Part shown: piece by piece, positions 33,354-47,036 of the stretch
How positions within the stretch are numbered: the first letter of the stretch is position 1
Layout of the letters: every line of letters begins with the position of its first letter
DNA from: Glebionis coronaria
Lineage: Eukaryota; Streptophyta; Magnoliopsida; Asterales; Asteraceae
Reading direction: 5' to 3'
Assembly: GCA_025667525.1 (NCBI GenBank)
Contig: CM046878.1
Span: forward strand, 512,624,274-512,688,273
Length of the DNA stretch: 64,000 nt
Position numbers and translations under genes: made by a program
Notes under the pieces: model-generated
Told to the model about the DNA's origin: nothing
What the model saw: the letters and a program-made list of their open reading frames with translations, nothing else
Database searches by the model: none

Positions 33354-36300
33354 ATGAGTTATAGAGAACTAGGTCATTTTGAAAAATCCTAAACTATAAC
33401 TTTTGGTGTCGTAAGAAATTGTCCAAGCACACAACTATCATGCATGGCTCCGGTAAGATTTCTTTAGCATTGCTTTATATTTTAGATATATCCCTCAAAA
33501 TAGATATGAATTCTCTAGTATTTAGTAAGTAAATACTTTGACATATATTGAGATATATTGTTTTGTACGTTGAGTACTTATCATCGTAATTTGCAAATTC
33601 CTGTAAAGATTATCGTATATGTTGCATGTAATTGGCATAACGGGCTACATTGCATTACATGGCAATACCGCGTTGTAATCCTACGTGTATGTAGGAATGG
33701 TTGTATGTATAAGTATGTATATACTATGGTATTTAAAGGCATTGCACGCGAAGCAATGGTCCTTGGGTAATTATCGTACATTAAAATGCGGTTTTGTTGA
33801 GAATTCGGCCTTACCGCTAATTATCAATCTTGATAATTAATTTATTGTTCGGATAACCGAATATGAACCTCGTTTGATACTCTAGATACGTAAATAACGC
33901 TTCGTAACATATGGTATATTGACTAGATTGATCTCGATTGTCGTTATCGCACCGTGATGTGTCATTTTGGACATTTTCTTTTGAAGCGTAATTTACTTAC
34001 GTATTACTTTATTTTCCTTTATTCCTTATGGGTTTGATATGTTAATTGGCGTAACTATAATATAGACGAAGTATAACCAACGATGCGTACATCGTAGCGA
34101 CGAATCACATTTGTGTGTATATTATGAAACGTGGTTGAGGCGTGTCGCCATTTAATCATTGTTTACTATTCTACTTGAATTTAAATATGCGTTTTAAGGA
34201 TAGACTAGCGTTGTGATCAAGCGTGATAGCTTGAAGTTTGGTTGGTTTGTGTTAATTTTGTGGGGTACGATTTCGAGACTCATCCGAGGCCGATAACAAC
34301 ACTTAGTTGACATACGTATTCTCGCTTCGTTTATTTCATTTTGTTTTTGTTGTTTCATTATTTTGAATTCGATATTATACATAACGAGGTCCGGCATTTG
34401 TGTGAATTAAATAAGCATTAAACTTTGTTGATCGAATGATTTAAACATAAAGTGCTTTACATATTAAATAAATGGCGAATGAAACTTTTGGATAAAAATG
34501 ACTGATGATGTGTCTTGTAACAAGTAAAAAAATAAGTGTAGAGAAGAAATGGACACGATGAAATTATTTTTCCTTCAACCTTGGTTGGTATATCATAATA
34601 AGTAATTTATACTACTCGTAAAATCCTTGTTTTTATATATTAATAATTTGACACTAGAAGCTAGTGATGGATTTGTTAAGAATTTATTTAATATAATTTG
34701 AAAAAGGAGTTTATAATAAAATTTACGATATGACTATTGAGTATATGTAACTTTGGATTTAGTACGAATTAATTTTCGGGTCAATGTAGCAAACTTTTGG
34801 CGTATCTTGTAATATAAAACATGAGTAGAAGAATTGGTCATGTATTTTGGAGATAAAAACTTTGTAAAATTTGTTTTATTTTAAACATAAGGTTATGTTA
34901 TGTATGCATTGGTATAAACTAGAACACGTTACTTGTTGTAGTGAATAAACTGGGATAAAATCGGAATATACACCTTAAGTAAGAAATTATAATGCTTGAA
35001 ATAAATTTTTAAACATTGATGGAACGTCATTGGAAATCATTTGTTTATTTAATTGTCGTTATAGAGAATCACTATGCATAATTCGATGATGGTTGTTTAA
35101 AATCGTTTGAAAAATCTTTTATTTTATTCCGCTGCGAGATGTGTTAATTTTAAAATCACTTGATAATGGGCTAATGATTAAAAGTTGAATTTTATACATC
35201 TTTGAATTATTGAAATAAGCATCTTAATTATTTATTATTTTATTATTATCATCGAGATTCAAGTGTCGACTAAAATCAGTAATTTATCCGAAATAAAACA
35301 ACGTGAAACCTCTTTATCATTTGAGTCGAAGTGCGCGAATGTGATTTAACAAATCAGTTTTAAGGAACACATGTGTATAATAAAAAGTCAAAAGTTGATT
35401 TTAAGAGTTAATTGGACTAGTTTGAGTCATGTTGGATATGTGTATATATGTGATAATATAAGTCGTAATAATAAAAACGTAAAACTTGGAAAATTCTTAC
35501 TGTATACGTTTTGGTACTTAAGATATGAACATTAACGAGATTTTGACACAAGTATGGAGATTTTCAAACCTAATGATTTGTCAATTATGATAACCGAGAG
35601 ATTGAAATTTTTCAGAAATGAAAACGTTGTAAAGATTGGAAAATGAAAGGTATAAATTCTTTAATGGTGTAACACAAATTAAAAATGTGTAAATGTTCGG
35701 TTTTACAATGTACAAGGTAACACTAATTATTATACGCAACTGGATTATACAACACACGCCTACTTGTATAATATTTTATAAAGATGTATATATAATGTTT
35801 TGAGTCACGATGGTTCGATCGTACGACATCTCTTCTTTGACTTTGCGAGTCTATATCTGAACTTGAGTCGTCATGTGACTGTTCATTTTAATATTTTCAT
35901 GATATGAAACCATTATTATTATATTTATTTTAAAGCTACTATTTCGCTAGTACTTGATAATGAGCGTATGTCACCCGGTGTATTTTTGTCCTGTTCGTGG
36001 ACGCCGTAACTTTTCTTCTTTCGGTTAATGGAACCTAAAATTCTGTATTTACTTGAATGATGCTATAAATCTTCATTAAATTGGTTATTTATTTATATTG
36101 AACAAAAGCGAGGAGGCGAAGCCGCTTTACCAAATTGTAGAGGTGAAAGAACTCGACCTTCCTGGTGAAATTGTTTCTATTAAACCAAGTGATTATTCTT
36201 CTCTCCCCGTTTGCCCTTGGTGGAATGGGCGTGCAACTCGAGACGATGGGAATTATGATCGTTGTTTTACTTTTGGACGCTTGTGTTGATATTCAATTTT

Positions 36301-38261
36301 TACTCCATGTATTCGTAGATCGCTGTTGTTATCCCGAGACTTTTGTCATATATTCGTAGTATTTTCATTTCTAATGTAGTTAATTATTGTTGGAAATTAT
36401 ATTACTCGTTTACCTCGTTCGATCTCATTGATTTTTTATTTTATTACTTGTTGTGCTTGCAATGATCTTTAATCCTGAACCACCTTACCGTTATTTTGTG
36501 AGTAGTCTATTTTGAAAATAGGTATGTGTGTGAAATGTTTTGGTGAACCAAATGCAAAGGGTGTCGATTTCTTTATTTAATTATTTATTTATTTTCTCAT
36601 AAAAAGGCAAAGTAATGTATGTTTCCAAAGTGGACGAAAAATGTTTGATGTGTTTCTTAAAACGATGGTAACAATATTTTCCCATTTCAAATTTCATTTC
36701 AAATGGTTTAATTATTTTGAAGATTAGGTCGAAAACTTTCGTAGTCATATTTGGTATGTAATAATAATGTTTGTGTCGTCACTCGATCCTCAATTATGCA
36801 CAGCTTAGCTACCTATGCATAATTCGGGAAGAGTCCTGTTTTGTTGGTTGTTGTTGCTTAATCCTTAAGTATGCATGATCTAGCTAATTATGCATAGTTT
36901 AGGAAGGGCACTATCGTGTTAAACAAATTGGTCATCTTGAAACTTGTAGTGTTTTGATAAACGTTTGGATGAGAACGTTTCTTTTTAAAATGGTGGATCA
37001 TTTTTGCAAGTAGTCGTAATTTCTTTGATTCTTAAAGAAACTTTTTGAATTTTCTTGTGTTCTTTGAAATCTTTTCTTTTTGTTTGGCGTTGACTTAGTA
37101 AGTCACTGTGACCGAGTAATTTTGGAAAATGTTTTCATGTGTTGTGTGTGACGTGTGAAATTTATCGGAATCGCTAGGGTATTGATGAAATACAAAAGGG
37201 ACTCGTACCGACACTGAGAAGAAATTTTAAACAAGAATAGAAGACTGCCGAAGTAGAGGAACTCCGAGTTCGAATAACTCCGAGGGAAATAAAGAAGACT
37301 TCTCCTACATCAAACGTATCGTACCTTATTTATTTTCTTTTCTCGTTCTTTTGACATGTTTTATGACACGCGATAAACTGTTGAAGTTTACCAACTGTGC
37401 ATCGGTAGTTGGAAGACAATTCCGTTGTCGTCTTCGTTTATTTAAGTGAGGAATCCTCTTTGCTTGACTCAACCATCCTTGATTATCGATGGTTAAACGA
37501 TGGATAAACATAGTTGATGTTTTTGTGGTAAACCATTGCCTTTTATGTATTTATGTGGTAAGTGATCTAGTCGAGTGATCGTAAGTTGTGGGAACTTGAG
37601 ATGACATTGTCCAATGAAGTCCGATCATGGAGAACATGTGCCATGTAATATATATGTATATTTTTTTATATACTGTGAACGATGATGCTTATTGAGATTT
37701 TGACCATGTTTGAGATGAAAGTAAGATGGTGTTCTTGTAATATCTTTTGGGTATGGATCCGTGTGTGAACACCCTACGATGACATATGTATGTATTTTGT
37801 TTTATTTTATTTTCTTTTGGATATGCATCCTTAGCTAGCAAGCTTGTGAACCTTCTTTAACTTGCAATTTTCTTTTGACTGGACTCATCCGAGAATCATG
37901 TCAAATATTCTTATTTTATCATGGCTTGGCTGATCAGCAAGCATAAGTTAACTTGGTTGAACTTATTTACTTGGCATGGTTTGGCGATTTCGCAAACATG
38001 TCGTGATACGGCTTTATGTGATTCATAATGGCTTTTGTGTTTGATTGGTTTGTGATGTTTTCGAGAGAGTTATGTATACGTCGAATGATTAGCGTATCGA
38101 TGAATTCGTTTTTTACGAACTAGGGTTGTATGTGCGTAATATTGCGATAAGGTGATTTTGTACGACTAGTATTAATTACTTCGTATCGAATATTCTGAGC
38201 GTTTTCGATGGAGTTATGTGTGACCCGTGCGATTTTATTTTGTGAAGTAATTGTTTTTATG
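33354..38261 (+). other. Chr-3 internal region, no gene recognised
   Basis: Nearly 5 kb, AT-rich, with no frame above ~70 codons and no gag, protease or reverse transcriptase motif that I can see. A ~75-bp unit (ATGCATAATTCGGGAAGAG / ATGCATAGTTTAGGAAGGG) is repeated at about 36785-36910. The short frame at 36098-36289 is not recognised. Confidence 0.6.
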
Positions 38262-38735
38262 AGATGATGGACAAGTGAAAGGATAATTCGAACGTTGGAA
38301 GGCGTGCTCCGAGCGTGTGTGGTCGATTTTGATAAGTTGTTGAGACCGACACTTACCGTTGGTAGTACCTTTGTACAACGACATTTACCACGGTAGCATT
38401 GAAGCTGCAGCCTTTGAGGAATTATGATGATGAAAATGTGGATCGCCAGCTGGATAGAATGAAGTAAGGAAAAGTCAGTTGAATGGACTTGAAATGATTC
38501 GAGAGACCACGAAAGGGATGGTGTAGATTAAGAATCACTTGCTAACCGCGAGAAGCTTTGAAGAGAGACGTGTTGATAACCGTAGGAAGAATTTGGGAAA
38601 TTGAAGTGGAGATCATGGATCGAGATGTTAAAAGAATTAAAGCAAGGTATAATACTCATTGTGAAGGTGTGATGGAACCCGAGACGTGAACCGAAGTCCA
38701 TATTGTAACGTGAATACCTCTATAGTAAGAAGTAC
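38262..38735 (+). pseudogene. Chr-3 remains of integrase C-terminus and chromodomain
   Basis: In shifting frames one can read scraps that match chromovirus integrase: RTLEGVLRACVVDF, then 'HGSIEAAAFEELYD', then IRETTKGMV.IKNHLL, and a chromodomain-like IMDRDVKRIKARY. Many stops and frameshifts lie between them. They give the element its class and strand; nothing is functional. Confidence 0.72.
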
Positions 38736-38801
38736 CCCCATCTTTCTAGTAGTACGAAATGCGAGTATAAGAACCGGAGAGCGCCGGGACGTCGCTCCCT
38801 T

Positions 38802-38815
38802 TAAGGAGGGGAGGA
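38802..38815 (+). promoter_or_regulatory. Chr-3 polypurine tract
   Basis: AAGGAGGGGAGGA directly before the 3' LTR. Confidence 0.88.
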
Positions 38816-41692
38816 TGTAAGACCCGTGAAAGTGCCGTAAGATGCTAAGTTATTGTCTCAAGAGTTGTTCAGTATGAGCATCTCTCTTAAGTTGTGACTC
38901 ACTTATGGATGTGACATCCCGAGCCCAACGTTATTTATTTAATCCTATTTTACGAATATTTTTGAAATTTTTAATAAATTTCGTTTGCTATATATTTGAC
39001 GGTTTAAGTTGAAACCAACGTTTACGGTCGTAATTTAACGTTTGACGATTTAAGAAGAACCGATATTGACTACGATACCGACGGATGCCCAAAATTTACC
39101 TTTTACTATCGATTGATCGATATTTGAGTTTTTCGAGATTTTATTTTTATTACGTGTTAAGTCGAGTCGGAACCATATGAATATTCATTTTGTGTGGGTT
39201 TTAACCTTTGGAAAGTAATTTTTACAAATCCCGACATCCCGTAAAATTTTAAAACCGACTACTAGTCAATTCCCGCTATTAAGTAGTGTCGTTTACAAAG
39301 GAGGCCAAAAGAAAACTAAAGTGGCAAAACAAGCCCCTCAAACTTTACAAAAAGGGAGAAATTAAAAACATACAAACAAACACACCACAAATTTTCTCTC
39401 CTTTCTCTCCCACCCCTCTCTTGGCCGTCGGCCACCACCCCAAAACCACCACAACTTTTTTTTTTTTTTTTTTTTTGATCTAATCCAACTTAAGACCACT
39501 CTTTATAATCATTTGGTAAGTGTTTTTCCATAATCAATTTTAACATGCATTAACACAAATTTATCAAAAATCAATGATCTTTCAAAAACATGTTTTGGTA
39601 TAATTAAATCATTTATTTGTTTAATTAGTGAGTGGGTAATGCTAATTAATCCATAAAACATAATGGGATTTATGTTCTTGGTGTTCTACAGCCCCAAAAA
39701 GCCACGAAGTTTTGGGGTTTTTTGGGTGTTCATGGTGTTTGATGATTTTGTTGGTGGGTTTGTGTTTAAAATGGTGTTTTTAGTGTTTTTAAATTGTTTA
39801 ATTACATTGCATGTATGATTTAGGACTTGGGTTTTGATGAAGGTTGATGTTCTTGATGATATAGGCTGTTTGGGGAGATTAGGAATGATTACAAGAGGTT
39901 GATATAGGTTTAGGTGATGTTTGGATGGATTGAAAACAAGTAGAAAGGTGATTTTGAATGAGTCGTTTTCAAACAGATTGTTTAGGGCTATTTTCGTGGT
40001 TTTAATTTTTGGTCCAGGTTGTGATTATAGGATATAGTTGTAGTGGTCGTCGAGACGCTCGTTTCGGTATAAGATAGAGCCTTTAACTCCAAACGAGTCA
40101 AAAGTTATGTTATTTTGAAAATACGTGTACCGGGAGATGAGAATCAACACAATCCGAATTTGTGTTTGGTTTTGGGTCAAATCCCGGGGACCATAGATAG
40201 AGTTTGGTAAATGTTTGAAAGTTGATTTTTGCTCTCAAACCTGTGTATTTGAGTCTATTATTAGACTTAGGTGTCGTAGAGGTCAATGGTATATTTTAAA
40301 TGGGTCAAATGAGTCCGACTTGGTCAAAGTGCAATTTCAGTCCGAAAAATGTAGGTTTAGTAAAGTGTTGAGTAACGGGTCGTAGAAGTGAAAACTTTTG
40401 TTGGGATTGAATATGTGAATTCTACAGGTCTTAAAGTATTTTTGAGAATTTTCTCAAATTTTATAAAAATGGTTAAGTATAGTAAAACAGTCCGTACTTT
40501 TGGTAAGTATCGGCGAAACCGTAAAATGGATAGTAACTTTAATAACATTGATAAATGATATAAGTCTAGTAACAACTACTTGTTTGATTTTGGCGTGAGT
40601 TTTCATAAGAGTTGAGTGTGTTTGCATATGCGTGTGTTTAGTACAATAATGTACGCAGAGTATTGATTTGGTTTTCGTACCTTGATTTTTAGGTCAAGTG
40701 TTTGATTTTCCCGGGCATCCACGTCGTCGGTGACATTTCTCGTTACGTCTTCGCTAGAACCACTACTACTACGCAAGGTGAGTCTATAGCCTCGCTCTTT
40801 ACTTATTTCAAATGTTTTTACCTGCGAGGGGGATACATGCTATTTAAATGAAAATGAACATAAGTCATGAATGATTGTTGGACCCGAATGTTGCCTTAGA
40901 AATTGTGTTGAGTACCTAGTTGCAAAAGGCCCTAATTTCATGAACTATTAACTATTGTCTTGCCCTTGTGTGGGTTGGAAATTGCCGCTTATACAATTTG
41001 TAGTACTACGGGGCTAACGACCCAATGCTAGCCGAGAAGCTGTACGTTGAGTAAGTTCTGCGGTAGATTATCTTGTATGAGAGATAAGGTATAATTGCAA
41101 CTAATGCCTTAGTAGGGGCACTGGTTTCATCTGAATCACGCCGGTAATTATTACGCGGGTGATTGAGTTAACGGTTTAGTGTCATGAGCTTAAACACAAT
41201 TGTCATATCCTTGAATAATAGATTGTGAGTACGACAATGCTATTGAACGGTCATGATTGGTTTTAATACTTATGTTCAACTTATGATTTGATAAACCTAT
41301 AGATTCGCTCAACCTTTGTGTTGACGGTTTTAAGCATGTGTTTCAGGTAACCAAGATTGATAGCAGCGGAGCATGCGAGGAGGGAAGTTGTTGTGGCTTG
41401 GCGGTCTACTTTGTTTTTCCTCCCTTTTAGCACTTAAATACTTTATATTATGTCATGTGAACGAAAATTGTATTTTGGGTTGAGATTCAGTGGGGACCAA
41501 AACGCAAACTCTGTTTTATATTATTTTTGGGGTTTGGAAAACAGTAGACTTTGTTGTTTTAAACAATCTTTAATTTATGTTTAAATTTCTACGTCTCTTT
41601 GAGTCGTTCGAAATAGCTTGTGTGTGATGATAACTGTATAGCACCCAAATGTTGTAGTTCTGCTGCGCATAGCATTTGGTGGGGGTGTTATA
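38816..41692 (+). repeat. Chr-3 3' LTR
   Basis: 2877 bp, colinear with the 5' LTR. It has a longer T run (39454-39475) and 22 extra bases at about 40223-40244 (TTGATTTTTGCTCTCAAACC). Confidence 0.94.
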
Positions 41693-41697
41693 TTGTG
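41693..41697. repeat. Target-site duplication TTGTG, right copy (Chr-3)
   Basis: Second copy of 30483-30487. Confidence 0.94.
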
Positions 41698-42253
41698 AAT
41701 CACAATAAATAGGAACTTTGTTAAAGTGAAAGACATAATCCGTGAGTTGTGTTCGCATCCAAAGGACTTGAGCACTACACACGGATAGAGACACATATTT
41801 TGCTTCTACGGTTGACAACGCCGTGCAATCTTGTTTTCTTGAGGACCAGTTCACTAGCTTCTCGCCTAAGAATTGAGCTCCACCGGAAGTGTTCTTGTAT
41901 GTATCATGACACCCTGCATGGTCGGCATCTGAAAAACCAGTTAGATTAAAACCAGAATCCTTCGTATACCAGAGACCCATGTGAATGGTTCCCCGGAGAT
42001 AACGAAAGATCCTTTTAACCTCCTTGAGGTGCTTATCGGTTGGCTTAGCCTGATACCGAGCACATAAACAGGTAGCATGCACAATGTCCGGTCTGCTTGA
42101 GGTTAAGTACATAAGGGACCCGATCATGCTTCGGTATTTTGTAGCATCTACAAATGTCCCTTTCTTATCCAAATCAAGTTTGTGTTTAGTGTCCATTGGA
42201 GTACCAATAGGATCACAGTTTTCCATGCCAAATTTCGTTAGAATCTCAAGCAC
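41693..42253 (-). pseudogene. Cop-2 end of reverse transcriptase and most of RNase H
   Basis: Minus strand: 'MLEILTKFGMENCDPIGTPM', 'SMIGSLMYLTSSRPDIVHAT', 'FSDADHAGC' (first catalytic D), 'STVEAKYVSLS' (catalytic E) and 'VPIYCDSQ' (next D) where Chr-3 inserted. A 1-base shift at about 42268-42280 separates it from the upstream frame. The open frame runs on to 41570 into the Chr-3 LTR and adds about 40 foreign residues. Confidence 0.92.
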
Positions 42254-42267
42254 ATACTTGGACTGAT

Positions 42268-44730
42268 TTATGAAAATACCACCGGGGATTGATGAACTTG
42301 GAGACCAAGAAAAAACGTCATTTCCCCCTTCATGGACATTTTGAATCGACTTTTCACAAGGTTGGCAAATAATATGGAATATTTTAGGTTTGTAGAACCA
42401 AAAATTATATCATCTACATAGACCTGAGCCACCGAGATGTCGTTGCTGTAGTGCTTGATAAACAATGTTGGATCAATGGTTCCTTTGCTGAAGTGATTTT
42501 GGAGAAGAAATGATGATAACTCGTCGTACCATGCCCTCGGTGCTTGTTTCAAACCATAAATTTCCTTTTTCAACTTGTAGACATGGCTTGGATGTTCGGT
42601 GTTGATGAAACCTTTAGGTTGACATACGTACACATCTTCTTTTAACGACCCATGCAAGAAAGCCGTCTTTACGTCCATTTTATACACAATGAACGAGTTG
42701 CGAGAAGCGTATGCCAAGAAAATCCTAATAGCTTCCATTCGAGCAACCGGGGCGAAGGATTCTGCAAAATCAATTCCCTCCTGCTGTTTATAACCTCTCA
42801 CAACTAACCTAGTCTTGATCCTGATGACCGTTTGCTCTTCATCCATCTTGTTTTTGAATAACCATTTCAGGGTAAGGGGATCGATATTGTCCAGGCGTGG
42901 TACTAACTCCCATACATCAAGCCGGATGAATTGATTAATCTCTTCTTGCATAGACTCAATCCATGATGCGTCGGTCATTGCTTCTTTAACACTTGTTGGT
43001 TCCATTGTGCTGACTGATAGTGCACAAATACACATATCACCGTCTGTACGCAGCTGATTTCGTGCTGAGACTGGTCGTGAGAGATTGCCAATCACATGAA
43101 CCAAACGATGATTCTTAGTCCATTTATGTTCATGTGGAAGTGTATGAGAAACTTGATGCAAGCTCGACAGATCCACATATGGTGTTGAAGGCTGAGTAGT
43201 ACTTGTGGAAGTCGCAAATGGATTAACAAACTCATGTTCGTTGAGCATCACATTGTTTGCATTTTCAGCAACTATTTCATTCTCAAGATGAACATGATTA
43301 CGAATTTGCTGAGAATGTTGTTGAGTTGCGTCAGCAGTCGGAGAAGTGGTTGGAATATTTGGAGGCAATATGGTTGAGGTTGACGTAGATGGTGCAGAAG
43401 TAGATGCCGTTGGTGTAGATGCAATCGGAGGTTCTTGAACTACCGTAGCAGGTGCAGCCCGGGCATTTTGAGGAACACCAAATGACGAAGGACCCTCCAT
43501 ATATTCATCATAGATTGGCCCAAATAAAACTTCCAAGTCACGTTCCGAGGGTTGTAACGATGAGATTGTTGACTGTGCAAATTGAAGCGCGAGTCCTGAA
43601 CTTACGTGTCCAGAAGTCTGACCTTGAAGCTCGGGATGTGAAATTCTATGTTGAGAGGCCATACCCGAGAGTTCATCAAAGGTAACATTCATAGTCTCAA
43701 TTACCTTTCTTGTCCTTCGATTATAAACCCTGTAAGCACAAGCAGTTGAAGAATAACCAATAAAAAAACCAATATCACCTTTAGGTTCAAGTTTACCGAT
43801 ATCTTCACGATCATTCTTCGGATAACATAATTCACCGAAGACATGTAAAAATGATATATCCGGTTTTCTTCCATTAATGATATCATAAGGTGTTTTGTTG
43901 AAACGGGTGTGAATAATGGAGCGGTTTTGAGTATAACATGCAGTTGCTATAGCGTCGGCCCAAAGGAATAACGGTGCACTGGAGGAGAGAAGCATCATCC
44001 GAGCAGCTTCAACTAACGTACGATTCCTCCGTTCCACAACTCCATTCTGCTCTGGAGTTCTTACAGCCGAAGTTTGATGAGAAATCCCAACTTCGTCAAA
44101 AGAAGCTTTTAATTTCTGATTGGTGAATTTTGTTCCGTTATCCGTTCTCACAATAATGACAGGGGCTTGCAGTAGTACTGATGTTTTCTTCAAGAAGTTA
44201 ATAATTACATCAGGGGCTTCATCTTTTGATGTAAGAAAATGAACCCATGTGTAACGAGAATAATCATCTACAATTACTAGGACATACCGCTTTCCATTAA
44301 TGCTTTTGATTCTCATTGGGCCACGTAAATCCATATGAAGGAGATGCAACCTATTCGTTGAATTTGGAACAGGTTTGGGTTTGCTAGGCTTCTTCTTACT
44401 TTTTCCTTGCTCACAAGAAGGACGAAGATGGTCTTTTGTATATTTGAACTTTGGAAGACCGGTAACGAGATCATCTTTCGCGAGTTGGCTGAAGGCATCG
44501 AAATTGAGATGAGATAACCTTTGATACCATAACCATGACTTTGTTGATGTGGCTCGGGCCATGAGACAAATTGGAGAAGCAACGGACATATGAAAAAGAT
44601 CAATGGTGTAAAGGTTGGTGGTACGATTTCCTTTCAACAAATCAATTCTTTCAAGATCTCTTACAAAACATGTATGACTTCTGAAAGCAACCTCCAAGTC
44701 TGAATCACAAAATTTCCCAACCGAGAACAA
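42268..44730 (-). pseudogene. Cop-2 integrase and reverse transcriptase, 820 codons open
   Basis: This is the longest open frame of the window. It starts within the protease tail, then shows the GAG-pre-integrase zinc region ('[20 protein letters not shown]', CEQGKSKK), the integrase core with [10 protein letters not shown] (D), 'VRTDNGTKF' (D) and '[19 protein letters not shown]' (E), a variable Ser/Thr/Pro-rich spacer, and reverse transcriptase with '[18 protein letters not shown]', '[19 protein letters not shown]', 'VKTAFLHG', '[16 protein letters not shown]' and the catalytic YVDD (42409-42420). It integrates and synthesises the cDNA. Both catalytic triads look present; next to the second integrase D the usual TEF is TKF. 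Confidence 0.93.
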
Positions 44731-44915
44731 ATATTTCCCAAGCCATCAACAAAAGAGACTCTGGTGATGATTATATTTCCCCAATGAAGATCACCATAGC
44801 CTAGAATTGCCGCAACATGATCATTTCCAAATCGAATAGTTCCCATGAAACGCCATACAAAGTTTTTTAGAAGGCTTCGATTCCCAGTCATATGTTTGGA
44901 ACAGCCCGAGTCCAC
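44661..44915 (-). pseudogene. Cop-2 protease
   Basis: MDSGCSKHMTGNRSLLKNF is the catalytic region of copia protease (DSG), followed by FGNDHVAAILGYGD. The product cuts the polyprotein. It is joined out of frame on both sides: the gag frame ends at 44888, and the integrase frame takes over near 44730 after a 1-base shift. Confidence 0.9.
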
Positions 44916-46912
44916 GCACCAGAGACAAATTTCAACAGCCTGCCAATGATAAGAGAATAAAATATTTTGGAAACCGATGAATTAGGTTCCCGTAGGGTTA
45001 GATGATAACTAAGACATATCACATACCGACGTTTCACTGTCAGTATGAGATCTACCAGTGTCGATAATTTTGCACTACAGTCAAAATTTCTACCAGTAGC
45101 CAACCATTTAGAGGTGAATCTAGGGCTACTAGGCTTAGCAAGACATTCTGTGGACCCTACGTGCGTAGTTTTTGGAACATACACCTTAGCCTTATGAGTG
45201 CGTTGTTGTTCACTGACTAACAGCTTGTCAATTCGAGTGTAACCACCATAATTCAAACCATTCATAGTCAAACCACAAGCATCATGACTAAAAGTAAAGA
45301 AACATTTATTACATTTAGCACAAATAACTTCATATTTTTCATTCCGAATAGCAAGCTTAAAGTCATTACATTCAGATGAATTAGGTTTCTGATTATGATT
45401 AAAAAGCGGTAAATTTCTAGGGTGTTCTACTTCCACATTATTGATCTTGGGGTGACTACTTTTAGAGGCAAAAGGGACCGTATCATTCCTTGTATTACAC
45501 GTAGGTTGTGGCCTTCTCTTAGTGTAGTTGTTTATTCTTGTAGAAGAAGACACGTGTCTATTAGAATTAGCACTTTTTAAATCAATAACTTGTGGTTGAG
45601 TTATAGTGATCGGTTTTGTCCTAACGCTTGCTTTACGTTGTTTTTTAGGCATAGAGGGAGAACTAACACGAAACATTACTAGGGCAATCAAAGCAGTTTT
45701 CGTTCCAGCAACCTTGGGAAAAGGTGTCACAGCAATACGAGTGGGTCCCGAGGTTGCTGGTGTTTGAATCGTACTAGGCTCAGAAGTCGTATCTTTTAAT
45801 AAGGCTTTTAACTTACAGTTCTCACAGATTTTATCAATATGTTTCTGATAGACAAACTTACTTTGTTCAACAGTCCGCTTATATAAAACAACAACAGATT
45901 CTAAATCTGCAATTTTAGCCTTAAGCTTCTGAACATTTCCATCACTGACATTCTCTAACCCTGAAGAAGCCAGATTGGTTCCCTGAGCACCTCCCAACTG
46001 AGCTGTCAAATGTACGATTTTTTGTTGCATTTCATTGTAAGCTTTTTCGTAAGAAATCTTGTCATATTTGCATTCATCACATTTTTTGACAAATTTATTC
46101 CAAAGATCGGTGAATTCTTTATCCTTTTCAATGACATAAGATTCCATTTTCTCTTTCATAAGATCAAGCTCAGTTTGGAGGTTTTCATTATGCGACATAG
46201 AGGTACCTAACTCAACAGGGCTACTATCAATACAATCACGTACTTTAGAGAGGCGTTCAAGATCGTTTTCCAAAACTTTGATTTTATCAAGAGATTCATC
46301 AGCTCCCTTCGTCAAAGATTTAAAGTCTTCAACAAAGTTGGCTAATTCTTTTAGAAAAGCGTTTTCCAAATTGCCTAACCGAGCATCAACTTGATTAATA
46401 ATCGGATTAATATCGTTTTGAAGAACTTTCTGAACCTCAATCTGAACAGGTGATGTAAAATTTCCTCTAGTGATTTTGGAATTAACCACACGTTTAAGGA
46501 TGACAAAGTTATCTTTAAGCTCGTTTAAAAATTGGCGTGTGATACTCGGTTTAGGAGGGTCATCAGACAATTCCTCACTTGGGAGTAAAAGCATTTCAGT
46601 ACTTGTTTTAGTCCGAACAAAAACAGTTGGAGGATTAACTTTTGGATAATAAACAGGTGTTACTTCTTTATCAATCTTTTTCATTCTTAAATGAGTCTTT
46701 ACTGCAAGTTCAATAGTTTCCTCGAAATCATGCACACTAGGAGGATCATGCTCATCAGACAAGAGCACACTACCATTATATAAAGTTTCATTAGTGGCCT
46801 GAACTTGCTTAAGATATCCGGGATTAGGAGGAAGAGGACAACCTAAAGCCAATTTGTAACGAGTGTAATTTATCTCATTCACTTTTGGTGCGCGCATATT
46901 TATTGTCTGCAT
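44888..46912 (-). pseudogene. Cop-2 gag, C-terminal coiled-coil part with second Cys/His cluster
   Basis: 674 codons open. It begins QTINMRAPKVNEINYTRYKL, a block known from Asteraceae-type copia gags. A long helical part with predicted coiled-coil character (residues ~170-380) follows, then a basic Pro/Asn-rich region and a Cys/His cluster ICAKCNKCFFTFSHDAC (about 45277-45324). That cluster corresponds to CKTCKKCVFKFNHDSC of Cop-1. Its role is unknown; metal binding is likely from the Cys spacing. Two frameshifts (near 47070 and 46990) separate it from the N-terminal gag part. Confidence 0.83.
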
Positions 46913-47036
46913 AGTTTGGCCACGTTTTACTAAAAGGTTGTCTAATTCTCTAATCCTATCCTGAGTTTTTAAAAATCTTCAAGAAGCCCATCTTCTCGAA
47001 TTTTGAAATCATGTTTCAGCTTTTTTCGTTCTTCTT

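Larger units (their letters stand above)
30488..41692 (+). mobile_element. Chr-3: young insertion of a decayed Ty3 chromovirus
   Basis: It is 11,205 bp with LTRs of 2850 and 2877 bp, tRNA-iMet-type primer site, polypurine tract and perfect 5-bp target duplication. The 5.5-kb inside has no reading frame above ~70 codons; only scraps of integrase and chromodomain can be read near the 3' end. The LTRs differ at only about 30-35 positions by eye (1.2%), so the element was already without genes when it inserted. Size and lack of genes resemble LARD-type elements (large non-autonomous retrotransposon derivatives). Confidence 0.93.

Noticed and set aside
36098..36289. 63-codon frame in Chr-3
   Set aside because: No recognisable motif; expected by chance in 5 kb of decayed DNA.
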